From NCBI GenBank assembly GCA_900554605.1, contig USHU01000059.1, positions 1 to 6,466 on the forward strand: a DNA stretch of 6,466 nt, read 5' to 3'. Source of the stretch: an uncultured Actinomyces sp. (lineage in GTDB: Bacteria; Actinomycetota; Actinomycetes; Actinomycetales; Actinomycetaceae). The notes under the pieces were generated by a model that had not been told where the DNA came from, made no database searches, and saw only the letters and a program-made list of their open reading frames with translations. Positions 1 to 5,902 of this stretch are shown here, piece by piece (within the stretch, counting starts at the first letter, position 1; every line of letters starts with the position of its first letter). The position numbers were made by a program, and so were the translations under genes.

Positions 1-78
1 CGCTCCGCAAGTCCATTCATAGGAAATATTCTACGGGAAAGCGGGTCCTCAGTCCTAGTTAATATCTATGCGCAGCGC
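1..78. other. Flank downstream of parE, no gene called
   Basis: This short stretch lies beyond the parE stop. One plus-strand frame is open from base 3 to a TAA at 60-62 and could be the last codons of a gene entering from outside the window, but its short translation is not recognisable. Another frame stays open into parE only as an antisense shadow. No convincing terminator hairpin was found behind parE; the only palindrome seen is the small GCGC-A-GCGC at 70-78. Confidence 0.4.
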
Positions 79-2187
79 CTAAGCATCAATACGATCACGA
101 TCGATGCCCGCAGCCTCTTCGACAATGAAATCACGCCGAGGACCAACAACTTGCCCCATGAGAAGTTCAAAGACATCTTCGGCGCGCCGAAGAGCTTCCT
201 CATCTTTAAGTGTGATGCGCCTAAGTGAACGATGCGCGCGGTCCATTGTCGTTTCTGCCAACTGATCGGCGTCCATTTCGCCGAGGCCTTTGTAGCGTTG
301 GATCGGTTCTTTCCAGCTGCGGCCCGCTTTTCGCAGGGCGGCAAGCTGGCGATGGAGTTCTTCCTCGGAATAGGTATAGATGAACTCCCGTCCTTTTCGT
401 CCCTTTCCAGCAACTTCAATCCGGTGCAGAGGGGGAACAGCTGCATAGACTCGTCCCGCTTCGACCATCGGACGCATGTAGCGGAAGAAGAGCGTTAGAA
501 GAAGGGTACGAATATGCGCTCCATCAACGTCCGCATCAGTCATCAAAATGACTTTGCCGTAGCGCGCCTGTTCAAGATCGAAGGTACGGCCAGAACCGGC
601 GCCAATCACCTGAATGATATTCGCGCATTCGGCATTGGCGAGCATATCGGCAGTCGAGGCCTTCTGGACATTGAGGATTTTCCCTCGGATCGGGAAAAGG
701 GCCTGATACTGCGAATTACGCGCTGCCTTTGCGGTTCCAAGCGCTGAGTCGCCCTCGACGATAAAGAGTTCGGTCTGTTCGACATCTTCGGCTCGGCAAT
801 CCGCAAGTTTTGCAGGGAGAGACGAAGTCTCCAAAGCGTTTTTACGACGGGAGATCTCTTTGTGAATGCGCGCAGAGACACGCGCTTTCATTTCTCCAAC
901 GACTTTGTCCAAAAGAGCGCTGGTTTGCTGTCTATCGTCACGCTTGGAGGAAGCAAACTTCGCTTCGAGCCAATCGCCGACCACGCGGGCAACGACTGAA
1001 CGAATCTGGGGAGTCCCCAGAATTTCCTTTGTTTGCCCCTCAAACTGAGGTTCAGGGAAACGAACCGTAACAACCGCGGTCAGACCAGCTAACACGTCGT
1101 CCTTCTCAGGACGACCGTCCTTAGCCGAAACTTTCAGTTTGCGCGCATTCTTATCGACCTGGGCACGAAGTACCTTCAAAACGGCTTGTTCAAAGCCTGC
1201 AACGTGCGTTCCCCCCTTAGGCGTTGCAATGATATTGACGAAGGATTGAAGCTGCGCCTCGTAACCAATCCCCCATCGCAATGCACAGTCAACTTCACAT
1301 GTGCGTTCGGTTTCGACAGCCTTTAAATGACCGCTCTCAGGATCCAAAGCTTGCACCGTTTCCGTAAAGGTGCCTTCGCCTTGAATGTGCCAGGTATCCG
1401 TCACAGGGCCATCACTAGCAAGCCAATCAACGAAATCAACAACACCTCCGTCGAAACGGAATGATTCGTGAATCGTTTCTTCACCGCGCTCATCGAAGCA
1501 ATTGATCGTCAGACCAGGAACCAAGAAAGCCGTCTGACGGGCCCGGGCAAGAAGAGTGTCCCAGGTAAAGCCTTCATCCGAAGGGAAGATCTGATAGTCC
1601 GCCCAAAAACGAACTCTGGTACCCGTCTTTTTCTTCGAGACTTTAGCAATCGTCTTCAGTCGAGACTCATCGGTGAAAGCTTGGAAGGGAGAATTTGGCG
1701 TGCGCTGACGAGAATCATCGAATTCGCCGGGCTCTCCTCGCCTGAAACACATCTGCCAAGTCTTACCACCACGGTCGACCTCGACGTCCATTCGCGCCGA
1801 AAGAGCATTCACAACAGAGGCACCGACACCGTGGAGACCGCCCGAGGCAGCATAGGAGCCGTTTCCGAACTTTCCACCCGCATGAAGCTTGGTGAAGACG
1901 ACTTCCACTCCCGAAAGGCCAACTCCGGGGACATCATCTACGGGAATACCACGACCATTATCAGCAACCGAAGCTGAGTGGTCAGGATGCAAGCGCACAT
2001 CAATCGTGTCGCAGAATCCTTCCAAGGCCTCGTCGACCGCATTATCAATAATCTCCCACAGGCAATGCATGAGCCCACGGTGGTCGGTCGAACCAATGTA
2101 CATGCCGGGGCGTTTACGAACGGCCTCGAGTCCTTCGAGAACCGATAGATGCCGCGCGGAGTAGTCTGAGGCTTGGGTTTCACTCAC
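79..2187 (-). CDS. parE: DNA topoisomerase IV subunit B (ParE), actinobacterial type
   Basis: This is the ATPase subunit of a type IIA topoisomerase. With ParC it would decatenate daughter chromosomes and relax supercoils in the cytoplasm. The 702 residues show the full order. The GHKL ATPase has a catalytic Glu about residue 45 in WEIIDNAVDEAL, DNGRGIP at 76-82 and GGLHGVGASVVNALS at 116-130. The transducer carries the QTK motif at 385-387. The TOPRIM domain has EGDSA at 478-482 and DADVDGAHI at 551-559. The C-terminal RYKGLGEM is at 631-638. EGDSALGTAK instead of EGDSAGGSAK, and QVIGAGSGRTFD at 526-537, fit actinobacterial ParE better than GyrB. The start is GTG at 2185-2187; an in-frame stop at 2209-2211 leaves no upstream start. 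There is no Shine-Dalgarno, but a -10-like TACACT lies 6 nt upstream. The stop is TAG. No catalytic residue is missing. The remaining doubt is ParE versus a second GyrB. Confidence 0.96.
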   Translation of the reverse strand: MSETQASDYSARHLSVLEGLEAVRKRPGMYIGSTDHRGLMHCLWEIIDNAVDEALEGFCDTIDVRLHPDHSASVADNGRGIPVDDVPGVGLSGVEVVFTKLHAGGKFGNGSYAASGGLHGVGASVVNALSARMDVEVDRGGKTWQMCFRRGEPGEFDDSRQRTPNSPFQAFTDESRLKTIAKVSKKKTGTRVRFWADYQIFPSDEGFTWDTLLARARQTAFLVPGLTINCFDERGEETIHESFRFDGGVVDFVDWLASDGPVTDTWHIQGEGTFTETVQALDPESGHLKAVETERTCEVDCALRWGIGYEAQLQSFVNIIATPKGGTHVAGFEQAVLKVLRAQVDKNARKLKVSAKDGRPEKDDVLAGLTAVVTVRFPEPQFEGQTKEILGTPQIRSVVARVVGDWLEAKFASSKRDDRQQTSALLDKVVGEMKARVSARIHKEISRRKNALETSSLPAKLADCRAEDVEQTELFIVEGDSALGTAKAARNSQYQALFPIRGKILNVQKASTADMLANAECANIIQVIGAGSGRTFDLEQARYGKVILMTDADVDGAHIRTLLLTLFFRYMRPMVEAGRVYAAVPPLHRIEVAGKGRKGREFIYTYSEEELHRQLAALRKAGRSWKEPIQRYKGLGEMDADQLAETTMDRAHRSLRRITLKDEEALRRAEDVFELLMGQVVGPRRDFIVEEAAGIDRDRIDA

Positions 2188-2193
2188 CCAGAC

Positions 2194-2199
2194 AGTGTA
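2194..2199 (-). promoter_or_regulatory. parE: Putative parE -10 element (leaderless start)
   Basis: On the minus strand TACACT matches TANNNT and ends 6 nt before the GTG start, so transcription would begin at or next to the start codon. The leader has no ribosome-binding site. No good -35 was found at 16-18 nt upstream, which lowers certainty. Confidence 0.45.
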
Positions 2200-2241
2200 C
2201 GAAGAGCATCAGCCAACTCAGGCGCTCACGCACCGAAATCG

Positions 2242-2296
2242 ACAAATTGTGATCCGTTTCCAGATTTTCGGCCAATGGCAGAAAAAGCCATTTTTC
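2242..2296. repeat. Cluster of three short inverted repeats in the parE/DUF7455 divergent region
   Basis: Three perfect small dyads follow one another: ACAA-A-TTGT at 2242-2250, GCCA-A-TGGC at 2271-2279, and GAAAAA-gcca-TTTTTC at 2281-2296. They sit between two divergent start codons, 145 bp apart. They could be protein-binding sites, small hairpins or chance in an AT-richer spacer; the sequence does not decide between these. Confidence 0.4.
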
Positions 2297-2332
2297 GCTT
2301 CTTGATCAGCTTTAACGTGATCTTATAGATGC

Positions 2333-2554
2333 ATGGATACCGTAACTACTGAGAATGCACGACAGACACTCCCCCCGATTTTGACCGCTCAAGATCGTTG
2401 TGATCAGTGCGGAGCACGCGCGTGGGTGCGAGTCACTCTTGCTACGGGAACACTAAACTTCTGCGCGCATCATGCCAATCAGCATCTCGATGCAATTGCC
2501 CCGAAGGCCCTCGACATTATTGATGAGCGCAATTACTTCACACCAGGATCCTGA
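2333..2554 (+). CDS. Small zinc-ribbon-like protein, DUF7455 family
   Basis: This 73-residue cytoplasmic protein has a likely metal site formed by CDQC at 23-26 and C44 with H47 in FCAHH. The pattern DRCDxCGAxAxVRVTLxxGxLxFCAHH is typical of the small actinobacterial DUF7455 proteins usually encoded between the principal sigma factor and parE. Their molecular function is not known to me. The ATG at 2333 gives an N-terminus of normal length before the first Cys and is the only sensible in-frame start. No Shine-Dalgarno precedes it. A TTGATC (2302-2307) and TATAGA (2324-2329) pair with a 16-nt spacer would put the transcription start slightly inside the gene, so the promoter is unresolved. The gene is divergent from parE and lies 59 nt ahead of the first YbjN gene. 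Gene call is firm; function is unknown. Confidence 0.85.
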   Translation: MDTVTTENARQTLPPILTAQDRCDQCGARAWVRVTLATGTLNFCAHHANQHLDAIAPKALDIIDERNYFTPGS

Positions 2555-2579
2555 CTTTCTAGGGACTATCCCCTATGAT
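2551..2579 (+). promoter_or_regulatory. Promoter for the YbjN pair
   Basis: CTGACT at 2551-2556 (TGAC core of TTGACA), a 17-nt spacer, and TATGAT at 2574-2579 (5 of 6 to TATAAT) form a good SigA-type promoter. The start of transcription would be near 2586, giving a leader of about 28 nt with a strong Shine-Dalgarno. The -35 overlaps the TGA stop of the upstream gene at 2552-2554. Within the spacer lies an inverted repeat, GGGA-cta-TCCC at 2562-2572, flanked by TA on the left (2560-2561) and, after one extra C, on the right (2574-2575). Confidence 0.65.
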
Positions 2580-2598
2580 TGGAACGACAATCCCTTCC

Positions 2599-2605
2599 AA
2601 GGAGG
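2599..2605 (+). promoter_or_regulatory. Ribosome binding site deciding the first YbjN start
   Basis: AAGGAGG is a near-perfect Shine-Dalgarno 8 nt before ATG 2614. It rules out the in-frame ATG at 2575, which lies inside the -10 hexamer and has no such site. Confidence 0.9.
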
Positions 2606-2613
2606 AAACAAAC

Positions 2614-3069
2614 ATGGGTCTGTTTTCACGACCAAAGCCGGCCGAGGAGGCCCCGCTCACCCCACCGATCAGCCAGGAACGCCTGATCGACCTCTTTAAA
2701 GAACGCGGGTGGCACTACTTCGTAGATTCCGATGGTGACCTTGGCGGCACGTGGGACGACGACCAGTTCTACTTCATGCTCCGTGGCGAAAACAAGGAAA
2801 TCCTTCACATTCAGTCCTTGTGGCACCTCTCGGTCCCCATGGAGAAGCTCGAAGAAGCGCGCGCTTTCATCCGTGAATGGCACCGCACGAAGCTGTGGCC
2901 GAAGGCATACCACCGCATTAACGACGAAGGCGCAGTCCGCATCTTCTGCGAAAATTCAATCGATTGGGAACATGGCGCAACCGACGCACAGATCAACCAG
3001 CAGGTCAGCTGTGCTCTTGGAACCGCTTCCGAGTTCTACCGTGAGCTGGGCGCAGCTCTGGGAATGTGA
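2614..3069 (+). CDS. YbjN domain-containing protein (first of tandem pair)
   Basis: A 151-residue cytoplasmic protein without signal peptide or membrane segment, matching the YbjN family (PF10722), which has a type III secretion chaperone-like alpha/beta fold. E. coli YbjN has been linked to stress and motility regulation, but the biochemical role is unclear, and I assign none here. A short variable leader MGLFSRPKP is followed by a helix (SQERLIDLFKERGW, 20-33), acidic strand regions with TWDDDQFYFMLRG (46-58), then the block WHR...WPKA (89-98) and DWEHGATDAQ (117-126). Closely related to the next gene: both share the MGxF start, WPKA and EHGATDAQ. Start ATG 2614 is set by a strong Shine-Dalgarno. 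The next gene follows after 18 nt with its own ribosome-binding site, so the two are very likely co-transcribed. Confidence 0.88.
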   Translation: MGLFSRPKPAEEAPLTPPISQERLIDLFKERGWHYFVDSDGDLGGTWDDDQFYFMLRGENKEILHIQSLWHLSVPMEKLEEARAFIREWHRTKLWPKAYHRINDEGAVRIFCENSIDWEHGATDAQINQQVSCALGTASEFYRELGAALGM

Positions 3070-3087
3070 CACAAAGGAGACGTCAAT

Positions 3088-3552
3088 ATGGGTTGGTTCA
3101 GCAGCAGTGAATCTGGCGATTCCGTACGCCCCATTTCAAAAGAGCGCATCGAGAAGATTTTCGATGGCCAGGGCTGGTACTACGGTCGCGATGATGACGA
3201 CGACGTATGCGGCCGCTGGGACGGCGCACCGTTCTTCTTCCTCTTCATGGGACAGATGAGTGAAATCCTGTCCGTAACTTCGCGCATGGCAGAAGAAGTT
3301 CCCATGGAACAAGAAGCAGAGCTCAACGGAGTTATCGAAGACTGGCACCGCGATCGCATCTGGCCGAAGGCCTTCTACGCCCCCACCGACGATGGCACCC
3401 TGCGCGTGATGACAGAGGTCAATGTCGATTACGAGCATGGAGCAACCGACGCCCAGCTGCTTCAGCAGATCAACTGCTCGATCGCCACTCAGCTTTCTCT
3501 CTACGATCACATTCGTGAGACGCTGGGCATCGAGAAGGAAGAGGACGACTGA
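3088..3552 (+). CDS. YbjN domain-containing protein (second of tandem pair)
   Basis: A 154-residue acidic cytoplasmic protein of the same family as its upstream neighbour. The aligned 45-residue stretch from WHR to the Cys after EHGATDAQxxQQ (residues 86-130 here, 89-133 in the first copy) has 23 identical residues by direct count. The N-terminus MGWFSSSES differs, there is a run of Asp at 35-39, and the tail ends EKEEDD. A Shine-Dalgarno AAAGGAG at 3073-3079 lies 8 nt before ATG 3088. The gene is the last of its transcript: a strong hairpin begins 24 nt after its TGA. Divergence between the copies suggests an old duplication with possible subunit specialisation, perhaps a heterodimer; that is inference. 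Confidence 0.88.
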   Translation: MGWFSSSESGDSVRPISKERIEKIFDGQGWYYGRDDDDDVCGRWDGAPFFFLFMGQMSEILSVTSRMAEEVPMEQEAELNGVIEDWHRDRIWPKAFYAPTDDGTLRVMTEVNVDYEHGATDAQLLQQINCSIATQLSLYDHIRETLGIEKEEDD

Positions 3553-3575
3553 TCGTCTTTTCCGCACGTAGCGAT

Positions 3576-3616
3576 ACTTAAGTGGCCGGGACCTATCAGG
3601 TCCCGGCCACTTAAGT
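3576..3616. terminator. Bidirectional hairpin terminator between converging YbjN pair and sigA
   Basis: A perfect 19-bp inverted repeat (arms 3576-3594 and 3598-3616) encloses a 3-nt ATC loop. It lies between two convergent genes, 24 nt after the YbjN stop and 16 nt after the sigA stop. The stem has a GC-rich core (GGCCGGGACCT). No T-run follows on either strand, so this would be a U-less, I-shaped type of terminator, as often inferred in actinobacteria. Each arm's outer end is the self-complementary octamer ACTTAAGT. Confidence 0.85.
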
Positions 3617-3631
3617 CTATAAACGACTCTG

Positions 3632-5317
3632 TCAGTCCAAGTAGTCGCGCAACACCTGCGAACGGGAGGGATGACGTAGCTTGGACATGGTCTTCGACTC
3701 GATCTGACGGATGCGCTCACGCGTGACACCGTAGACCTTACCGATCTCGTCGAGAGTCTTCGGCTGACCGTCGCCCAAGCCGAAACGCATGGACACAACC
3801 CCTGCCTCACGCTCAGAAAGCGTATCGAGGACGCGGTGAAGTTGCTCTTGCAAAAGCGTGAAGGACACTGCGTCCGCGGGGACGATCGCTTCGGAGTCCT
3901 CAATCAGATCGCCGAATTCACTATCTCCGTCTTCGCCCAAGGGAGTGTGCAAAGAGATAGGTTCGCGACCGTACTTCTGGACCTCGACGACCTTCTCCGG
4001 TGTCATATCCAGTTCCTTCGCCAGTTCTTCCGGCGTGGGTTCACGGCCAAGATCTTGAAGCATCTGACGCTGAACGCGCGCGAGCTTATTGATGACTTCA
4101 ACCATGTGGACAGGAATGCGAATGGTTCGCGCCTGGTCGGCCATGGCACGCGTAATTGCCTGGCGAATCCACCAGGTGGCGTAGGTCGAGAACTTGTAGC
4201 CCTTCGTGTAGTCAAACTTCTCAACTGCACGAATCAGACCAAGGTTGCCTTCCTGAATCAGGTCCAAGAATTGCATACCGCGTCCGGTGTAGCGCTTCGC
4301 GAGCGAAACCACAAGGCGCAGGTTGGCTTCGAGGAGGTGGTTCTTTGCTTGCTGACCATCTTGCGCCAAAATATGCAGCTCACGGCGTTCGCGAGAGCTC
4401 TTTTCGTTCGAACTTGTCTTGAGGATCTCTTCAGCGTAGAGACCGGCTTCAATACGACGTGCAAGATCAACCTCTTGCTCGGCATTGAGTAGGGATACCT
4501 TACCGATTTGCTTGAGGTAGTCCTTCACCGGGTCGGCCGTCGCGCCAGCGACGGTAACCTGCTGGACTGGTTCATCTGTCTCATCCGAGTCAGAAACGAC
4601 GAACCCGCCCTTCGAACGGAGTTCAGCAGCGCTCTGCGGCTTCGAATCTTGGTCATGTGCAGAAGACTCATCATCTTCAGAATCTTTGTCTTCTACCTCG
4701 TCATCGTCAGCTTCGATCTCGGTTTCTTCCAGATCGTCGACATCGGGTTCAATGTCTTCGACTTCTTCCAGATCAGCGTCTTCGGCGATATCGCCTTCAA
4801 GTTCCTCATCGTCTTGCGCGGGCAAAACCGCTTGAGGAGTTTCCTCGACCTCAGCTGCCTTCTTCCGCGTCCGCTTCGCGCGCTTGGGAGCTTCTTCCAC
4901 GACATCCGTTTGCGCGTCCTTCGCCGCCTTCTTACGGGTCGCGCGAGGCTTCTTCTCTGCTTCAGGTTGTGCGGCTTCTTGCTCTTGAGCCTTCTTTGTG
5001 GTGCGGCGCTTCTTGGGTGCAAGTTCCTCTGCTTGTGCAGGAGACTCTTCTTTAGCGACCGTTGCCTTCTTAGTCGCACGGCGCTTCTTGGGAGCGGTCT
5101 CCTCCGTTTTTACGGAAGCGTCGTCCTTTGAAGCCGTTGTCTTCCTAGCCTTCTTTGCTGTCGTCTTCTTTGGCGTGGCAGTCTCTTCCGTTTCTACAGA
5201 CGCCGGTGCAGCCTGAGACGAGCGACGCGTACGAGTTTCCTTCTTCGACTGAGTGGGTTCAGTTTCAGTATCGCGAGCGCCGGTAGCGCGGGATGGAGAC
5301 ACTCGAATCCCTTTCAT
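3632..5317 (-). CDS. sigA: Principal RNA polymerase sigma factor SigA/RpoD (group 1 sigma-70)
   Basis: This is the housekeeping sigma factor that directs core RNA polymerase to -10/-35 promoters. The 561 residues show region 1.2 ([11 protein letters not shown], 262-272), region 2 (from [18 protein letters not shown] at 326 to about 398, with the -10-reading [13 protein letters not shown] at 379-391), region 3 (about 400-475) and region 4 (about 485-561). The region 4.2 helix-turn-helix spans [20 protein letters not shown] at 521-540, and the ending RDYLD is typical. Residues 1-260 are a low-complexity extension: basic Lys/Arg/Ala repeats up to about 160, then a strongly acidic stretch at about 168-220. 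Similar extensions occur in other actinobacterial principal sigmas. ATG 5317 lacks a Shine-Dalgarno; GTG 5302 has AAAGGG 6 nt upstream and may be the true start. A TATAAT lies upstream at 5369-5374. The gene ends 16 nt from the shared terminator. Confidence 0.97.
   Translation of the reverse strand: MKGIRVSPSRATGARDTETEPTQSKKETRTRRSSQAAPASVETEETATPKKTTAKKARKTTASKDDASVKTEETAPKKRRATKKATVAKEESPAQAEELAPKKRRTTKKAQEQEAAQPEAEKKPRATRKKAAKDAQTDVVEEAPKRAKRTRKKAAEVEETPQAVLPAQDDEELEGDIAEDADLEEVEDIEPDVDDLEETEIEADDDEVEDKDSEDDESSAHDQDSKPQSAAELRSKGGFVVSDSDETDEPVQQVTVAGATADPVKDYLKQIGKVSLLNAEQEVDLARRIEAGLYAEEILKTSSNEKSSRERRELHILAQDGQQAKNHLLEANLRLVVSLAKRYTGRGMQFLDLIQEGNLGLIRAVEKFDYTKGYKFSTYATWWIRQAITRAMADQARTIRIPVHMVEVINKLARVQRQMLQDLGREPTPEELAKELDMTPEKVVEVQKYGREPISLHTPLGEDGDSEFGDLIEDSEAIVPADAVSFTLLQEQLHRVLDTLSEREAGVVSMRFGLGDGQPKTLDEIGKVYGVTRERIRQIESKTMSKLRHPSRSQVLRDYLD
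4989..5095 (-). repeat. sigA: 75-bp-period repeat in the sigA N-terminal extension
   Basis: Bases 4989-5020 and 5064-5095 are near-identical 32-mers set 75 bp apart. They encode [10 protein letters not shown] (residues 101-110) and [10 protein letters not shown] (76-85), a 25-residue unit. Looser copies ([10 protein letters not shown] at 123-132, [11 protein letters not shown] at 145-155) follow. This looks like in-frame internal duplication in a basic, disordered tail. Confidence 0.7.
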
Positions 5318-5368
5318 GGGTGGACAAAATTAGCCGCCAATCCACTGGACGGTGACAGACTGCCTACA

Positions 5369-5374
5369 ATTATA
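5369..5374 (-). promoter_or_regulatory. sigA: Probable sigA -10 element
   Basis: On the minus strand this is an exact TATAAT, placing transcription start near 5362 and a leader of about 45 nt before ATG 5317. No clear -35 stands 16-18 nt upstream. A second candidate, TAATTT at 5327-5332, would give an almost leaderless mRNA from ATG 5317. The rest of the 107-bp USP-sigA gap shows no strong terminator, so read-through from the USP gene is possible. Confidence 0.5.
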
Positions 5375-5424
5375 ACCGCCCACACTTAACACGCGCAGCT
5401 CGAAAGACGACGCAAAATACGCTT

Positions 5425-5841
5425 TTATGCCGCCTGATCGTCAAAACGCCACGAAGACGTCATCACCGGGCACGGCGCATCAAGCAAAATTGCTGTTGCA
5501 GTATTACCAATTGTTGTTCGCTGCGAACCGCCGGGTCGCAATCCGATAACAATCATGTCAGCGTCAAGAATGCGCGCCCACTCCAAGACTGTTTCAGCCA
5601 TTGATGCATCACGCCGACAACGCTTCACCTCAAAGGAAACCTCAGTTCCGCCTAAACGCTCCCACAAGTGAGCCTCTGCAGTATTTTCGTCAGAAAAAGT
5701 CCCGCCGCAATCATGCGAAGCAACGACAATCATGAGAGAGGTTCGCATCCACGATGCCACACGAACAGCTTCGTCCAAGGCAGCATCCGACTCACGATTC
5801 CCGTAATAGCTCACAACAATTGCCACAATCATCCTCCTCAT
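5425..5841 (-). CDS. Universal stress protein (UspA) family protein
   Basis: About 138 residues, one USP domain, cytoplasmic. It starts with the beta-strand MIVAIVVSYYGNRESDAALDEA (residues 4-25), has a central VLEWARILDADMIVIGLR (85-102) and ends with the characteristic AILLDAPCPVMT (117-128). USP proteins of the UspA fold often bind ATP through a GxxGx9G(S/T) loop. Here the loop is altered: G100 is kept, Pro stands at the second Gly position, the spacing is one shorter, and Asn113 replaces Ser/Thr. ATP binding is therefore uncertain. The start is ambiguous: ATGs at 5853, 5841 and 5832 are in frame. The domain itself begins at 5832, but there AGGAGG touches the ATG with no spacing; 5841 has a weak GAGAG 5 nt away. 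Longer starts would overlap the divergent prenyl synthase gene and are unlikely. The gene lies upstream of sigA in the same direction. Confidence 0.85.
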   Translation of the reverse strand: MRRMIVAIVVSYYGNRESDAALDEAVRVASWMRTSLMIVVASHDCGGTFSDENTAEAHLWERLGGTEVSFEVKRCRRDASMAETVLEWARILDADMIVIGLRPGGSQRTTIGNTATAILLDAPCPVMTSSWRFDDQAA

Positions 5842-5854
5842 GTTTTCTCTCATG

Positions 5855-5902
5855 ATAGACATGGGCACTGGGTAGCGTATGAATGTTTTATAGACTGGGC
5901 AC
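5855..5902 (+). repeat. Duplicated ATAGAC(a)TGGGCAC element in a divergent promoter region
   Basis: ATAGAC-a-TGGGCAC at 5855-5868 recurs as ATAGACTGGGCAC at 5890-5902; the shared TGGGCAC blocks are 34 bp apart, about three helical turns. The right copy contains the putative -10 of the prenyl synthase and abuts its ATG. The left copy lies just upstream of the likely USP starts. Regulator binding is conjecture. Confidence 0.55.
5891..5896 (+). promoter_or_regulatory. Putative -10 for the prenyl synthase (leaderless start)
   Basis: TAGACT fits TANNNT and ends 6 nt before ATG 5903, the same spacing as for parE. No Shine-Dalgarno lies upstream. No clear -35 was seen. The TAG of this hexamer is also an in-frame stop, which fixes ATG 5903 as the first available start. 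Confidence 0.45.

Noticed and set aside
1468..1977. 169-residue plus-strand open frame inside parE.
   Set aside because: Antisense shadow of the conserved ParE ATPase and transducer region; no recognisable domain and no promoter or ribosome-binding site noted.
2575..2613. Upstream ATG adding 13 residues to the first YbjN protein.
   Set aside because: This ATG lies within the TATGAT -10 hexamer, and a near-perfect Shine-Dalgarno serves ATG 2614, whose MGLF start matches the MGWF start of the paralog.
3136..3903. 255-residue minus-strand open frame running from sigA into the second YbjN gene.
   Set aside because: It spans the terminator hairpin, overlaps conserved SigA region 4 in another frame and is antisense to a well-supported YbjN gene.
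4508..5131. Long plus-strand open frame opposite the sigA N-terminal half, with hydrophobic-looking translation.
   Set aside because: It is the antisense of Lys/Glu/Ala-rich repeats, which naturally gives Leu/Phe/Ser-rich frames without stops. The opposite strand is unmistakably sigA.
5385..5430. Possible terminator after the USP gene formed by AAAA/TTTT pairing.
   Set aside because: The stem is short, AT-only in its core and interrupted by a bulge; too weak to call.
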